A stretch of 64,000 nt of DNA from positions 620,001-684,000 of the forward strand of contig NZ_VRZA01000003.1 in the NCBI RefSeq assembly GCF_008064665.1, read 5' to 3'. The stretch comes from Parahaliea maris. Lineage in GTDB: Bacteria; Pseudomonadota; Gammaproteobacteria; Pseudomonadales; Halieaceae. The notes under the pieces were generated by a model. It was not told where the DNA came from. It saw only the letters and a program-made list of their open reading frames with translations, and ran no database searches. Shown piece after piece: positions 28,005 through 36,854 of the stretch (the first letter of the stretch is position 1; every line of letters begins with the position of its first letter). Made by a program: the position numbers and the translations under genes.

Positions 28005-28063
28005 AGTATTGGTCGACGCTGTCATTGCGGCCATTAGACTTTGGTCGACACTGGACCAAAGTC
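28005..28063. promoter_or_regulatory. Palindromic operator between porin and response regulator
   Basis: GACTTTGGTC (28037-28046) and its exact inverse GACCAAAGTC (28054-28063) are separated by 7 bp: a perfect 10-bp inverted repeat. For the porin, the proximal half lies 31.5 bp from a weak -10 AATACT (28005-28010, minus strand). Spacing toward the regulator gene is less consistent. This is the most complete copy of the shared motif and may bind a dimer of the response regulator. Confidence 0.65.
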
Positions 28064-28161
28064 GATAGTCAATCACTTCCGTTTGCCCGCAGCGGGGATT
28101 ACATTGTCTGGCAGGACCGGATTGATGTTCGGTGAAACTGGCCGTTACCCGGAGTGCCGCC

Positions 28162-28830
28162 GTGACTGCACATACCATTCTTATAGCCGACGACCACCCG
28201 CTGTTTCGCGCCGCGTTGCAGCAGGTCATCGCCCAGCGTTTCCCGCAGCACACGGTACAGCTGGCCTCGGAAGTGAGTGACCTGCAGCAGCTGGCCCTGG
28301 GTGGCGGCGCCATCGACCTGCTTCTGCTGGACCTGCACATGCCCGGTGCCGTGGGCTTTTCCGCACTGTCCTGGTTCTGCGGCCATTTTCCGGCAGCGCC
28401 AGTGGTGATGATTTCGGCCAACACCCACCCTGACACCGTGCGCCGCGCCTTCGATCACGGCGCGGCCGCGTTCCTGTCAAAGTCTGCCGATATCGACGCG
28501 ATCCAGAGCTGCATCGAGGCGGTAATGGCGGGCGAGCGCGGCCTGCACCCGGGGCTGCAGGCCGGTTCCAAGGGCGCCAGCCTGCAGGCGCTTGACGTTG
28601 CCGAGGCTCTGTCCAGCCTGACACCGCAGCAATTCAAGGTAGCGTCGATGCTGGTGGAGGGCCTGCTCAACAAGCAGATCGCCTACGAACTCGACGTCAA
28701 GGAGGCGACGGTCAAGGCGCATATGACGGAGATCTACCGCAAGTTGGGAGTCACTTCCCGCACCCAGGCAGTGCTGGCACTCACCAGTCTCAGCGTGGAG
28801 CCGCCCGAGGATCTTTCCGCGCCGGTCTAG
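28162..28830 (+). CDS. crbR: LuxR/NarL-type response regulator (CrbR/ErdR-like)
   Basis: 222 residues. The receiver domain (about 1-120) has DDHPLFR and the phosphate acceptor Asp57 in LLLDLHMPG. The LuxR helix-turn-helix (about 155-215) shows LTPQQFKVASMLVEGLLNKQIAYELDVKEATVKAH. It is convergent with the symporter-fused kinase, and the two stops overlap as CTAG. This pair matches CrbS/CrbR (MxtR/ErdR), which activates acs in Vibrio and Pseudomonas. The GTG at 28162 has GGAG seven bases upstream; a GTG 30 nt earlier has none. Confidence 0.85.
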   Translation: MTAHTILIADDHPLFRAALQQVIAQRFPQHTVQLASEVSDLQQLALGGGAIDLLLLDLHMPGAVGFSALSWFCGHFPAAPVVMISANTHPDTVRRAFDHGAAAFLSKSADIDAIQSCIEAVMAGERGLHPGLQAGSKGASLQALDVAEALSSLTPQQFKVASMLVEGLLNKQIAYELDVKEATVKAHMTEIYRKLGVTSRTQAVLALTSLSVEPPEDLSAPV

Positions 28831-31800
28831 CCCCGCAACAGGGCGAGAATCAACGCCCGCAAGCGCGCGGCGTTCACCGGCTTGGGCAGGAAGCGATAGC
28901 CGGCTTCGCGCACCTTCTCACGCACTTCTCCGCTGTCATCGGCAGACAACACGACGACCGGCGGCAGGGGGCCGGACTGGGCGGCCAGGGCGTCGAGACC
29001 GGTGTCGCCGGCGTCGAGGTGATAGTCGGCGAGAATCAGGTCGGGCGTCTGTTCCGACATGGCCCGGGTCAGGCCGGCCCGGTCCGCCGCGGTGATGACC
29101 CGGGCTCCGGCGTCTTCCAGCAGGCGCTGCAGGCCCTCGAGTACCAGGGGTTCGTTATCCAGGCAGGTGAGGGTGATGCCGGCCAAATCCTGTGCCTGCC
29201 GGGGTTCGTCTTCCACCGGCAGGTCACGCGCCTCGCCCAGGGGGACGGTGACCGAGAACAGGGTGCCCTCCCCCACGACGGATTCCAAGCGCAGCGGGTG
29301 ATCGAGTAAGCGCGCACAGCGCTGCACAATCGCCAGCCCCAGGCCGAGGCCGTCGCCTTTGCCAGTGCCGGATTTCACCAGCCGCTGGAACTCCTCAAAA
29401 ATGGCGACCTGGTCGCGTTCGGCAATCCCGGGCCCGGTGTCGATAACCTGCAATTCCGCCATGCCCGGGCGCCGGCGGACGCCCACCAGGATATGGGCGT
29501 GGGGGGCGTAGCGCAGGGCGTTGGACAGCAGGTTTTGCAGGATCCGGTGCACCAGGGCCTCGTCGGAGTGCAGCCACAGGCTGCTGGGCATGACGGTAAG
29601 GCGTTGCCCCTGGCCCTCTGCATCCTCGCGGAACTCGTCACGCAGGGCATCCAGCAGGCGGCCGGCCGGGAAGTCGGTGAGTTGGGGCTGGTAGCGGCCG
29701 GAGTCGAGGCGGGCGATTTCCCGCAGCTCGGAAATGAGTTGCTCCGCCCGCCGCAGGGAGCGGTCGATCTGGTCGACGACCTGGGTGGCGTCGGAATCCT
29801 TAGTAGTGTTCAGCTGCTGGCGCAGGCTGGCGGTGAACAGGCGCGCGGCGTTGATGGGCTGCAGCAGGTCGTGACTGGCGGCAGACATGTAGTGGGACTT
29901 GCTCAAGTTGGCTTCCCTCAGTTGCGACTCCGCCTCCGCCCGCAGGCGGTTTTCCTGGCGCAGCAGCGCGTTACTGGCGCTGAGTGACTCCGACCCGGAC
30001 ACCACTTTCTGTTCGAGTTCCTCCTTGGTATCGCGTAACTCCGCCAGCATGTCCCGATAGCGGGTGATGTCGATGTAGGTGGTGACAAAACCACCCCGAG
30101 GCATCGGCTTGCCCTGGATCTCGATCAGCCGGCCATCGGGCAGGGTGCGCTCCAGGCGGTAGCTGCTGCCTTCGCGCAGCCACTGCAGGCGGCGCGCTAT
30201 CTGTTCCTCGATACTCTGCTCGCTATTGGTGTTGAGGAAGCCGCGCTCGGCGTTGTAGCGGTACACGCGCTCGATGGGGCAGCCGATGTAGAGAAAGCGC
30301 TCGGGGTAGTTGAACATGTCCTGGTAAACGTGGTTCCAGGCCACCACCCGCAGCTGTTCATCCACTACCGAGACGCCCTGTACCAGGCTTTCCACAGTGG
30401 TTTGCAGCAGGTCCCTGTTGAAAGTGTTGAGGCGGCTGGCGTCGGATACCATCGACGCCAGGTCGCTGTAGTCCAGCTGCTGGAAGCTCTCCAACTGCTC
30501 CAGGGCCTTGTGGGCCGAGGAGGCGCCTATCATGCTCGCCAGCACCGACTCGGTTTGGCTGACGACGAAACGGGGCACCCGATCACCCGGCAGCAGGCGC
30601 TGCTGGTAGCGGTCCTCGAAGGCCTGCCACATGCGCTGCATTTCATCCTGTTCCACGAAGGGCAGCAGCAGCGCCTGGAGCTGGCTGCCCCGGATCAGGC
30701 TCAGCTCGTAGTCTTCTGCGTCATCGTCGGGGATGGTTGCGGAGTGTGACAGGAACAGCCGGGTCTGGCGGATATCCGCCCGGGAGGGCTTGAGCAGCAG
30801 TGACAGGCTCACCAGGCACAGGCTGTTCAGAGACAGGCTCCAGGCGGTGGCGTAGGCGAGCCGGCTTTCCCCGGCTATGCCAAACAGGCCCATCGGCCGC
30901 AGCCAGTCGATACCCAGCGGACCGTAGCTCAGCAGGGGGCTGTGTTCCGGCAGCAGGGCTGGCAGCACACCGCAGTAAAACCACAGGCTCAGCCCTACCA
31001 GGATGCCGGTCATGACTGCGATGCCGTGAGCGCGCCGCCAGTAGAGGCCGGCGAGCAGCGCCGGTGCCAGCTGGGCGGCCGCAAGGAAGGAGATAAAGCC
31101 GATCTGGGCCAGCCAGGGCAGGGCGCTGAGTTGCCCGGTAACCGTCCATGCCGCCAGCAGGATGCCGACAATAATGATCTGGCGGGTGCGCCGGAGGTTG
31201 TCGCCCAGTTGCAGTACGGCGGCCGGCGAGTTGCGATTGAAGCGCATGAGCAGGGGGGCGACCACCTCGTTGGTGAGCATGATCGCCAGGCTCACCGTGG
31301 CCACGATGACCATGCCGGTGGCCGCGGAAATGCCGCCTACAAAAGCTGCCATGGCGCCAAAGCCTGAATTCAGGGCCAGGGGTAACAGCTGGACGTAAGT
31401 GTCCGGGTTGACACCCTCCGCCACGGCGAAGACTTCCGAGCCGGCCAATCCGATGGGAATCACCAGCAACATGAACAGCAGCAGGTACACCGGGAACAGC
31501 CAGCGTGTCAGCCGGGTATCGGTGCCGGGTTGGGCCTCGACCACCATGACGTGAAACTGTCGCGGCAGGCAGAGTACCGCCAGGCCGCTGATCAGGGTAT
31601 TGGCGAGAAATTCTCCCGACAGGGAAAAGTGCTTGAGGGCTTCGGTGGAGGCGCTGAGGGAGCCGCTGTCCGGCAGGCCCAGCAGGTAGCCCAGTGCCAG
31701 CAGCGCGACAAAGATGAACGCCAGCAATTTAACCAGGGATTCCACGGCGATGGCCGTCATCATGCCCTGGTGACGTTCATGTCCGTCGAGACGCCGGGCG

Positions 31801-32336
31801 CCGAACAGGATGGTGAATACCGCCAGCAGGATGGCGGTAAACAATGCGGTATCCATGCCGATGTCAGTGAGCGGGGCGGCCTCCCCGCCGACGATGGTCC
31901 AGGCCTGGGCCAGGGCCCGGAACTGCAGGGCGATGTAGGGCAGGACAGCCGCGCAGGCCACCGCCGTGGCGAGGATGGCCAGGCTCTGGCGCTTGCCAAA
32001 GCGGGCGCCGAGGTAGTCGGCGATGGAGGTGACCCGGTGGCCCTCGCCCACTGCCATCAGGCGGCGGATCACCGGCCAGCCGAGCAGGAATACCAGGATC
32101 GGGCCGAGGTAGATCGGCACGTGAGACCAGGGTTCCCCGGCGGCGCTGCCCACGGCGCCGTAAAAGGTCCAGGAACTGCAGTAAACGCCAAGCGACAGGG
32201 CATAGACCAGCCCTCGCCAGCGCGGGCTGCGGGTCTGGTGCAGGCCGCGATCGGAATTGCGGTCCACCCGCCACGCCACGGCAAACAGGAAAAAGATATA
32301 CAGCAGCGCTAGACTGAAAAGTACTGAAGACGACAC
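28827..32336 (-). CDS. crbS: Symporter-fused hybrid histidine kinase (CrbS/MxtR-like)
   Basis: 1169 residues from GTG 32336, which has AAGG six bases upstream; a GTG at 32393 lacks a ribosome site. Order: an SSS-type transporter domain with about 13 membrane segments (1-480), a linker, a PAS domain (about 630-760), a coiled coil, HisKA with the phospho-His near 822 (SHDLLQP), HATPase (NLLSNALRYA, DTGPGI, GLGLGL), and a receiver domain with Asp near 1104 (LILADYHLD). The kinase probably senses acetate flux or a related signal and phosphorylates the neighbouring regulator. The transporter half may also carry solute. Confidence 0.9.
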   Translation of the reverse strand: MSSSVLFSLALLYIFFLFAVAWRVDRNSDRGLHQTRSPRWRGLVYALSLGVYCSSWTFYGAVGSAAGEPWSHVPIYLGPILVFLLGWPVIRRLMAVGEGHRVTSIADYLGARFGKRQSLAILATAVACAAVLPYIALQFRALAQAWTIVGGEAAPLTDIGMDTALFTAILLAVFTILFGARRLDGHERHQGMMTAIAVESLVKLLAFIFVALLALGYLLGLPDSGSLSASTEALKHFSLSGEFLANTLISGLAVLCLPRQFHVMVVEAQPGTDTRLTRWLFPVYLLLFMLLVIPIGLAGSEVFAVAEGVNPDTYVQLLPLALNSGFGAMAAFVGGISAATGMVIVATVSLAIMLTNEVVAPLLMRFNRNSPAAVLQLGDNLRRTRQIIIVGILLAAWTVTGQLSALPWLAQIGFISFLAAAQLAPALLAGLYWRRAHGIAVMTGILVGLSLWFYCGVLPALLPEHSPLLSYGPLGIDWLRPMGLFGIAGESRLAYATAWSLSLNSLCLVSLSLLLKPSRADIRQTRLFLSHSATIPDDDAEDYELSLIRGSQLQALLLPFVEQDEMQRMWQAFEDRYQQRLLPGDRVPRFVVSQTESVLASMIGASSAHKALEQLESFQQLDYSDLASMVSDASRLNTFNRDLLQTTVESLVQGVSVVDEQLRVVAWNHVYQDMFNYPERFLYIGCPIERVYRYNAERGFLNTNSEQSIEEQIARRLQWLREGSSYRLERTLPDGRLIEIQGKPMPRGGFVTTYIDITRYRDMLAELRDTKEELEQKVVSGSESLSASNALLRQENRLRAEAESQLREANLSKSHYMSAASHDLLQPINAARLFTASLRQQLNTTKDSDATQVVDQIDRSLRRAEQLISELREIARLDSGRYQPQLTDFPAGRLLDALRDEFREDAEGQGQRLTVMPSSLWLHSDEALVHRILQNLLSNALRYAPHAHILVGVRRRPGMAELQVIDTGPGIAERDQVAIFEEFQRLVKSGTGKGDGLGLGLAIVQRCARLLDHPLRLESVVGEGTLFSVTVPLGEARDLPVEDEPRQAQDLAGITLTCLDNEPLVLEGLQRLLEDAGARVITAADRAGLTRAMSEQTPDLILADYHLDAGDTGLDALAAQSGPLPPVVVLSADDSGEVREKVREAGYRFLPKPVNAARLRALILALLRG

Positions 32337-32445
32337 CGTTGACCTTGCCCCGGCATGATTATTGTCTGGCTGGCCGAGCGTATGACCGGACACCCGTCAG
32401 GTGATGATAACAGAGGCGGCGGGCCCAAAGTGTTGCAGGCGTTTC

Positions 32446-32487
32446 GACTTTGGTCGTATGGCGAAGCCGGGAGCGCGCCGCTACATT
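32446..32487 (+). promoter_or_regulatory. prpE-like gene promoter with GACTTTGGTC operator
   Basis: GACTTTGGTC at 32446-32455 lies 31.5 bp (centre) from a weak -10 TACATT (32482-32487). A poorer inverted half, GCCCAAAGTG (8 of 10), lies upstream at 32423-32432. The operator sits between the divergent kinase and synthetase genes and could act on both. Confidence 0.55.
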
Positions 32488-32547
32488 GGGCGATAGACTT
32501 TTATAACGCTTTCCATAACAAAGCTCTCACAAATAGGCTCCGCCGGC

Positions 32548-34434
32548 ATGACTTACAGTGAACAGTACCTGCGCTCCATCGATGCGCCCGAGGCTTTCTG
32601 GGGCGAGCAGGCCGCCGCCCTGGACTGGTTCCAACGGCCCGAGACCATGCTCGACCGCGACGACAACGGCATCCACCGCTGGTTCGTCGATGGCCAGCTC
32701 AATACCTGCCACCTCGCACTCGATTACCACGTGGCCCAGGGGCGCGGTGACCAGGTCGCCATTTACTACGATTCCCCCGTGACCGACAGCAAGCGCGCGA
32801 TCACCTACAGCGACCTGCTGGACCAGGTGGCCCGCTTTGCCGGCGTCCTGCTGGCGCAGGGCGTCAGCAAGGGGGACCGGGTATTGATCTACATGCCCAT
32901 GGTGCCCGAGGCGGCGGTGGCCATGCTGGCCTGCGCCCGTATTGGTGCCATACACTCGGTGGTGTTCGGTGGTTTTGCCGCTCACGAGCTGGCTATCCGC
33001 ATCGACGATGCCGAACCGGTGGTGGTGGTCTCCGCCTCCTGTGGCATTGAGGTGGACAAGGTGATTCCCTACAAGCCACTGCTGGACGCCGCCATCGAGG
33101 CTTCCCAATACAAGCCTCGCGCCACAGTGATTCTGCAACGCCCGGAAGCGGCGGCTGAACTGCAGGCAGGCCGCGACATCGATTGGGCGGCCGCCGCGGC
33201 TGATGCGGAACCAGCGCCCTGCACGCCAGTAGCGGCGACTGACCCGCTGTACATCCTCTACACCTCCGGCACCACCGGTCGGCCCAAGGGCGTGGTGCGG
33301 GACAATGGCGGTCACGCGGTGGCCATGCACTACAGCATGAAGGCCATCTACAACATGAACCCGGGCGACGTGTTCTGGGCGGCATCCGACGTTGGCTGGG
33401 TTGTGGGCCACTCCTACATTGTGTACGCGCCCCTGATCGCGGGACTCACCACCGTCCTCTACGAGGGCAAGCCGGTGCGCACGCCGGACGCCGGCGCTTT
33501 CTGGCGGGTTGTCAGTGAGTACGGCGTGAAGGCCCTGTTCGCGGCCCCCACCGCGTTCCGCGCTATCCGCAAGGAAGACCCTGAGGGCAAGTTGCTGGCC
33601 CAGTACGATATGTCCTGCCTCAAAACCCTGTTCATGGCGGGGGAGCGGCTGGACCCGCCAACCTACGATTGGGCCCGCGAGTTGCTACAGGTGCCGGTGG
33701 TCGACCACTGGTGGCAGACCGAGACCGGCTGGGCCATCTGCGCCAATCCCATGGGGATCGAGCCGGTGGCGACCCGCGCCGGCTCGGCGACGTTCCCGGT
33801 GCCGGGCTACAACGTGCAGATCCTGGATGACGACGGTAAACAACTGGGCCCCGACCAGCAGGGCAGTGTGGCCCTGAAGTTGCCGCTGCCTCCCGGTTGC
33901 CTGCCCACCATCTGGGGTAATTTCCCGCGCTTCCGCGATGGCTACCTGTCCACCTTCGATGGTTACTACGTGTCGGGAGACGGTGGTTACCGCGACGAGG
34001 ACGGCTATGTCTACATCATGGGACGCACCGACGACGTGATCAATGTCGCCGGACACCGCCTGTCCACCGGCGAGATGGAAGAAATTCTCGCCGCCCACCC
34101 GGCCGTGGCCGAGTGTGCGGTGATCGGTGTGCACTGCGAACTCAAGGGCCAGAAACCCCTGGGCCTGGTGCTGCTGAAAGACGGCGTGGATATCGACCCG
34201 GACCAGTTGCACCGTGAACTGGTGGCGAGCGTGCGCCAGGAAATCGGCGCGGTGGCCAGCTTCAAGGACACGCTCATTGTGCCGCGCCTGCCCAAGACCC
34301 GCTCCGGCAAAATCCTGCGCAAGGTCCTCAGGCAGATGACCGACGGGGAGGAGTACGCGGTACCTTCCACCATCGACGACCCCGCCAGCCTGCCGGAACT
34401 CGAACAACTCCTCACCCGGCATCGCACGCCCTGA
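32548..34434 (+). CDS. prpE: Propionyl-CoA synthetase-like acyl-CoA ligase
   Basis: 628 residues of the AMP-forming acyl-CoA synthetase family. The P-loop is YTSGTTGRPKG, the adenylate motif is HWWQTETGWAI, and the catalytic lysine is Lys588 in PKTRSGKI. The block FWAASDVGWVVGHSYIVYAPL and the VDHWWQTETGW region are closer to PrpE/ACSS3 than to Acs, so propionate is the likely substrate, though acetate cannot be excluded. It gives the cell a second short-chain-acid activator under the same operator as acs. Confidence 0.85.
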   Translation: MTYSEQYLRSIDAPEAFWGEQAAALDWFQRPETMLDRDDNGIHRWFVDGQLNTCHLALDYHVAQGRGDQVAIYYDSPVTDSKRAITYSDLLDQVARFAGVLLAQGVSKGDRVLIYMPMVPEAAVAMLACARIGAIHSVVFGGFAAHELAIRIDDAEPVVVVSASCGIEVDKVIPYKPLLDAAIEASQYKPRATVILQRPEAAAELQAGRDIDWAAAAADAEPAPCTPVAATDPLYILYTSGTTGRPKGVVRDNGGHAVAMHYSMKAIYNMNPGDVFWAASDVGWVVGHSYIVYAPLIAGLTTVLYEGKPVRTPDAGAFWRVVSEYGVKALFAAPTAFRAIRKEDPEGKLLAQYDMSCLKTLFMAGERLDPPTYDWARELLQVPVVDHWWQTETGWAICANPMGIEPVATRAGSATFPVPGYNVQILDDDGKQLGPDQQGSVALKLPLPPGCLPTIWGNFPRFRDGYLSTFDGYYVSGDGGYRDEDGYVYIMGRTDDVINVAGHRLSTGEMEEILAAHPAVAECAVIGVHCELKGQKPLGLVLLKDGVDIDPDQLHRELVASVRQEIGAVASFKDTLIVPRLPKTRSGKILRKVLRQMTDGEEYAVPSTIDDPASLPELEQLLTRHRTP

Positions 34435-34445
34435 TTTCAGCGCAG

Positions 34446-34469
34446 GCTGGCTGCCCGCGGGGAGCCAGC
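34446..34469. terminator. Hairpin after the prpE-like gene
   Basis: GCTGGCT / AGCCAGC, a 7-bp stem with a 10-nt GC-rich loop, 12 nt after the stop. No U-tract. It could serve the convergent hydrolase-cyclophilin gene as well. Confidence 0.35.
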
Positions 34470-34519
34470 TAGCCCTGATTCGCGGTACTTTCTGACGTCA
34501 ACTGCTGGCTTCTGGCGCG

Positions 34520-36208
34520 CTATTCCAGCCGCGCGTTGACAATGAAATCCAGCAAGGGGTATTCGCGGTCGATGTACTCGCTGCCGCCGGTTTCCAGGGG
34601 GCCCTGCTGCCCGCCCCGCAGGCCGCCGCCCGCGTTTTCTCCGTACAGGCCGTAGAGCCGGTCGACCACGTCCATACCTTCGACGACCTCGCCGAAGGGG
34701 GCAAAACCGCTGCTGTCGAGCCGGGCATTGTCGACCGTGTTGATGTAGACCTGGGTGCTGCGCGTATCGGGGCCGGTCATAGCGAAGGCCACGCTGCCGC
34801 GGGTGTTGCTGGCGGCGACCGGATCGTCCTCGATGTAGCGGGATTTCCACAGCCGCTGAATCTCCGGCTCGCCGTGAACGCCGAACTGGGCAATGAAGCC
34901 CGGGACCACGCGGTTGATATGCACGCCGTCGTAGTAGCCATTTTTCACCAGCTGGTAGAAGCGGTCGGCGCCGCGGGGAGCCAGCTCGCGTTTTACCGCG
35001 ATGCGAAACAGGCCCTCGGTGGTTTCAAAGCGCGCCACGTACTGCGCTGGAGCCTGCTCCAGCCAGGGGGAGGATTCCGGCGATGTCAGCGCGCTGGCAT
35101 CGCGGGAATTCTGCTCTTCCGGGATGGCGGTCTGCTCGAGGAAGCGCGCCAGGTAGGGCCCCCATACGCTCGGCAGGGAGTGGGTGCCGTGGCCGCGGGT
35201 CAGCGGGGTGATATCGAGGGTCACTGACTCGCCCTGCGGCACGTTGACGATGTGCTCTTCGAGCAGGCGCAGTTCCGGCGGGTTGACCTGGTCATCGGCC
35301 GAGTTGATGGCCAGCAGGGGCGCGGTGATGTTTTGCAGGTGGGGCGCCGGGTTATAGAAGCGGGAGGCGTCGAAGGCGTAGGTCAGGTTGTTGGCGTCCA
35401 TGCTGCCGCTGTAGCGCTGCACCAGGCCTTCCAGCCTGGCTTCGGACTGCTCCCGGGTCGGTGCCTCCAACTGGTATTGCAGTGGGCTGGATACCATGAA
35501 AATCAGCGGGTACATCGCCTCGCGCAGCCCCGCGGGTTGTTCATCGTAAAACCCGTCCTTGTAGCCCGGGTCATTCTTGACGGCATCGATGATCATCTTG
35601 CGCAGCATGCGATTGCGCCCGGCAATCTCCACCGGGAGGCTGGCCAGGGGCATCAGGGCATCCATGTAGTCGGGGTAAGTGTAGCCCCAGACCCAGCTCA
35701 GCATGCCGCCCATGGAGGTACCGGTCACCAGCCGCAGGTGGTCGACACCGAGATGTTCGGTCAGCAGCCGGTACTGGGCCCGCACCATGTCGTCGTAGGT
35801 GTAGTTGGGGAAGTCGCTGGCCTGCCCCTCACTGGGGCGGCTTGATTTGCCGTGACCGATGGCGTCGGTGAGCACGATGTAATAACGGGAAGCATCCAGC
35901 AGCTCCCCCTCACCAAACAGCACCCCTGCATAGCGCTCGCTGAGAAACCCCGAGCCGCTGCCCGTGGTCCCGTGCATGATCAGAACGGCGTTGGTGACCT
36001 GTCCATCGGCATTGCGCCGGGGCGTACCCAGGGTGGTGTAATGCTGGCGCAGCTCGCCGACCTTGCCGTCGTCGTAGCGGAAATCACGGATGGTGTAATC
36101 ACCCTCAACGGGTTCGCGTGTCCCGGCGGCGGGGGCGGTGAGTGGCAGACACGCCAACAAAATCGCCGCCAGGGCCGTTGCCGGGCCTCTGGCAATTTCG
36201 GGCAACAT
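34520..36208 (-). CDS. Exported alpha/beta-hydrolase fused to cyclophilin-type peptidyl-prolyl isomerase
   Basis: A single 562-residue frame. A signal peptide (about 1-28, ending AAG) is followed by a MetX-like alpha/beta-hydrolase (about 38-360): oxyanion MHGTTGSG, nucleophile Ser165 in GTSMGG, Asp305/306 in SADDQVNPP and His340 in RGHGTH. A short linker leads to a cyclophilin domain (about 390-560) with INRVVPGF (Arg433), IAQFG (Gln441), AFAM, STQVYIN and FGEVVEGM. Both sets of catalytic residues look intact. AGGAG precedes the ATG. I know each half as a family; the fusion itself is unfamiliar. Periplasmic location is likely. Confidence 0.88.
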   Translation of the reverse strand: MLPEIARGPATALAAILLACLPLTAPAAGTREPVEGDYTIRDFRYDDGKVGELRQHYTTLGTPRRNADGQVTNAVLIMHGTTGSGSGFLSERYAGVLFGEGELLDASRYYIVLTDAIGHGKSSRPSEGQASDFPNYTYDDMVRAQYRLLTEHLGVDHLRLVTGTSMGGMLSWVWGYTYPDYMDALMPLASLPVEIAGRNRMLRKMIIDAVKNDPGYKDGFYDEQPAGLREAMYPLIFMVSSPLQYQLEAPTREQSEARLEGLVQRYSGSMDANNLTYAFDASRFYNPAPHLQNITAPLLAINSADDQVNPPELRLLEEHIVNVPQGESVTLDITPLTRGHGTHSLPSVWGPYLARFLEQTAIPEEQNSRDASALTSPESSPWLEQAPAQYVARFETTEGLFRIAVKRELAPRGADRFYQLVKNGYYDGVHINRVVPGFIAQFGVHGEPEIQRLWKSRYIEDDPVAASNTRGSVAFAMTGPDTRSTQVYINTVDNARLDSSGFAPFGEVVEGMDVVDRLYGLYGENAGGGLRGGQQGPLETGGSEYIDREYPLLDFIVNARLE

Positions 36209-36309
36209 GCAAAGGGTCTCCTGTGAACCGTTTCAAGAATAGGGGATACTGCAGCAAAGCGTCGGCTGTGTCATGGCGGGTCGCCAATCGGGACGGGAAT
36301 AGCCAGGTG

Positions 36310-36828
36310 ATGAACGGTAAACTCCTTTGGTTGTCAGTCGGGCTCGTGCTGCTGGGCGGTTGCAGCTCGACACCGGAGGTCACCCCGTCGACCACGGAAG
36401 AGCCACCCCGGCTGCTGCAGGTGGGCGTCACCCGGGTCGTGGAGGGCGACATTCTGCAGGTGGTCGACAGCGAGGAGCGTACGCATACCATTCGCTTGCG
36501 CGGGGTGGATGCGCCCGAGCCGGACCAGCCCTATGGCGAAGGTGCGCGGCGCTGCCTGGAAGAACTGGTGCTCGGGCGCAGCGTGCTCCTGAGTGCCAAT
36601 ATGCGGCCACTGAACGATATGCTGGTCAGTGAGGTCTATCTCCGGGCGACACCGGTCAGCAAGCTGCTGGTACACAAGGGTTGTGCCTGGTGGGACCAGC
36701 AATCCGCCCCCTACGACCTGCGCCTGGGCCATATTGAAAACAGTGCCCGTCAGGCCCGCCGGGGGCTGTGGGTAGATCGCAGCCCCGTTGCGCCCTGGGA
36801 ATGGCGAGCGGGGTCTGGCCGTCCTTAA
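36310..36828 (+). CDS. Thermonuclease-fold (SNase-like) lipoprotein
   Basis: 172 residues beginning MNGKLLWLSV with a lipobox LLGGC (Cys18). The SNase domain (about 38-160) keeps an Asp47 ligand and the RLRGVDAPE motif (Arg62, Asp67, Glu70), equal to Arg35, Asp40 and Glu43 of staphylococcal nuclease. The DKYGR segment that supplies the second catalytic arginine is replaced by LNDMLVS. Nuclease activity is therefore doubtful. The frame is open upstream, but the ATG directly before the signal peptide was chosen. DUF4156 follows 26 nt later. Confidence 0.75.
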   Translation: MNGKLLWLSVGLVLLGGCSSTPEVTPSTTEEPPRLLQVGVTRVVEGDILQVVDSEERTHTIRLRGVDAPEPDQPYGEGARRCLEELVLGRSVLLSANMRPLNDMLVSEVYLRATPVSKLLVHKGCAWWDQQSAPYDLRLGHIENSARQARRGLWVDRSPVAPWEWRAGSGRP

Positions 36829-36854
36829 GCAAACATCTGTTCTGGAGTATTACC

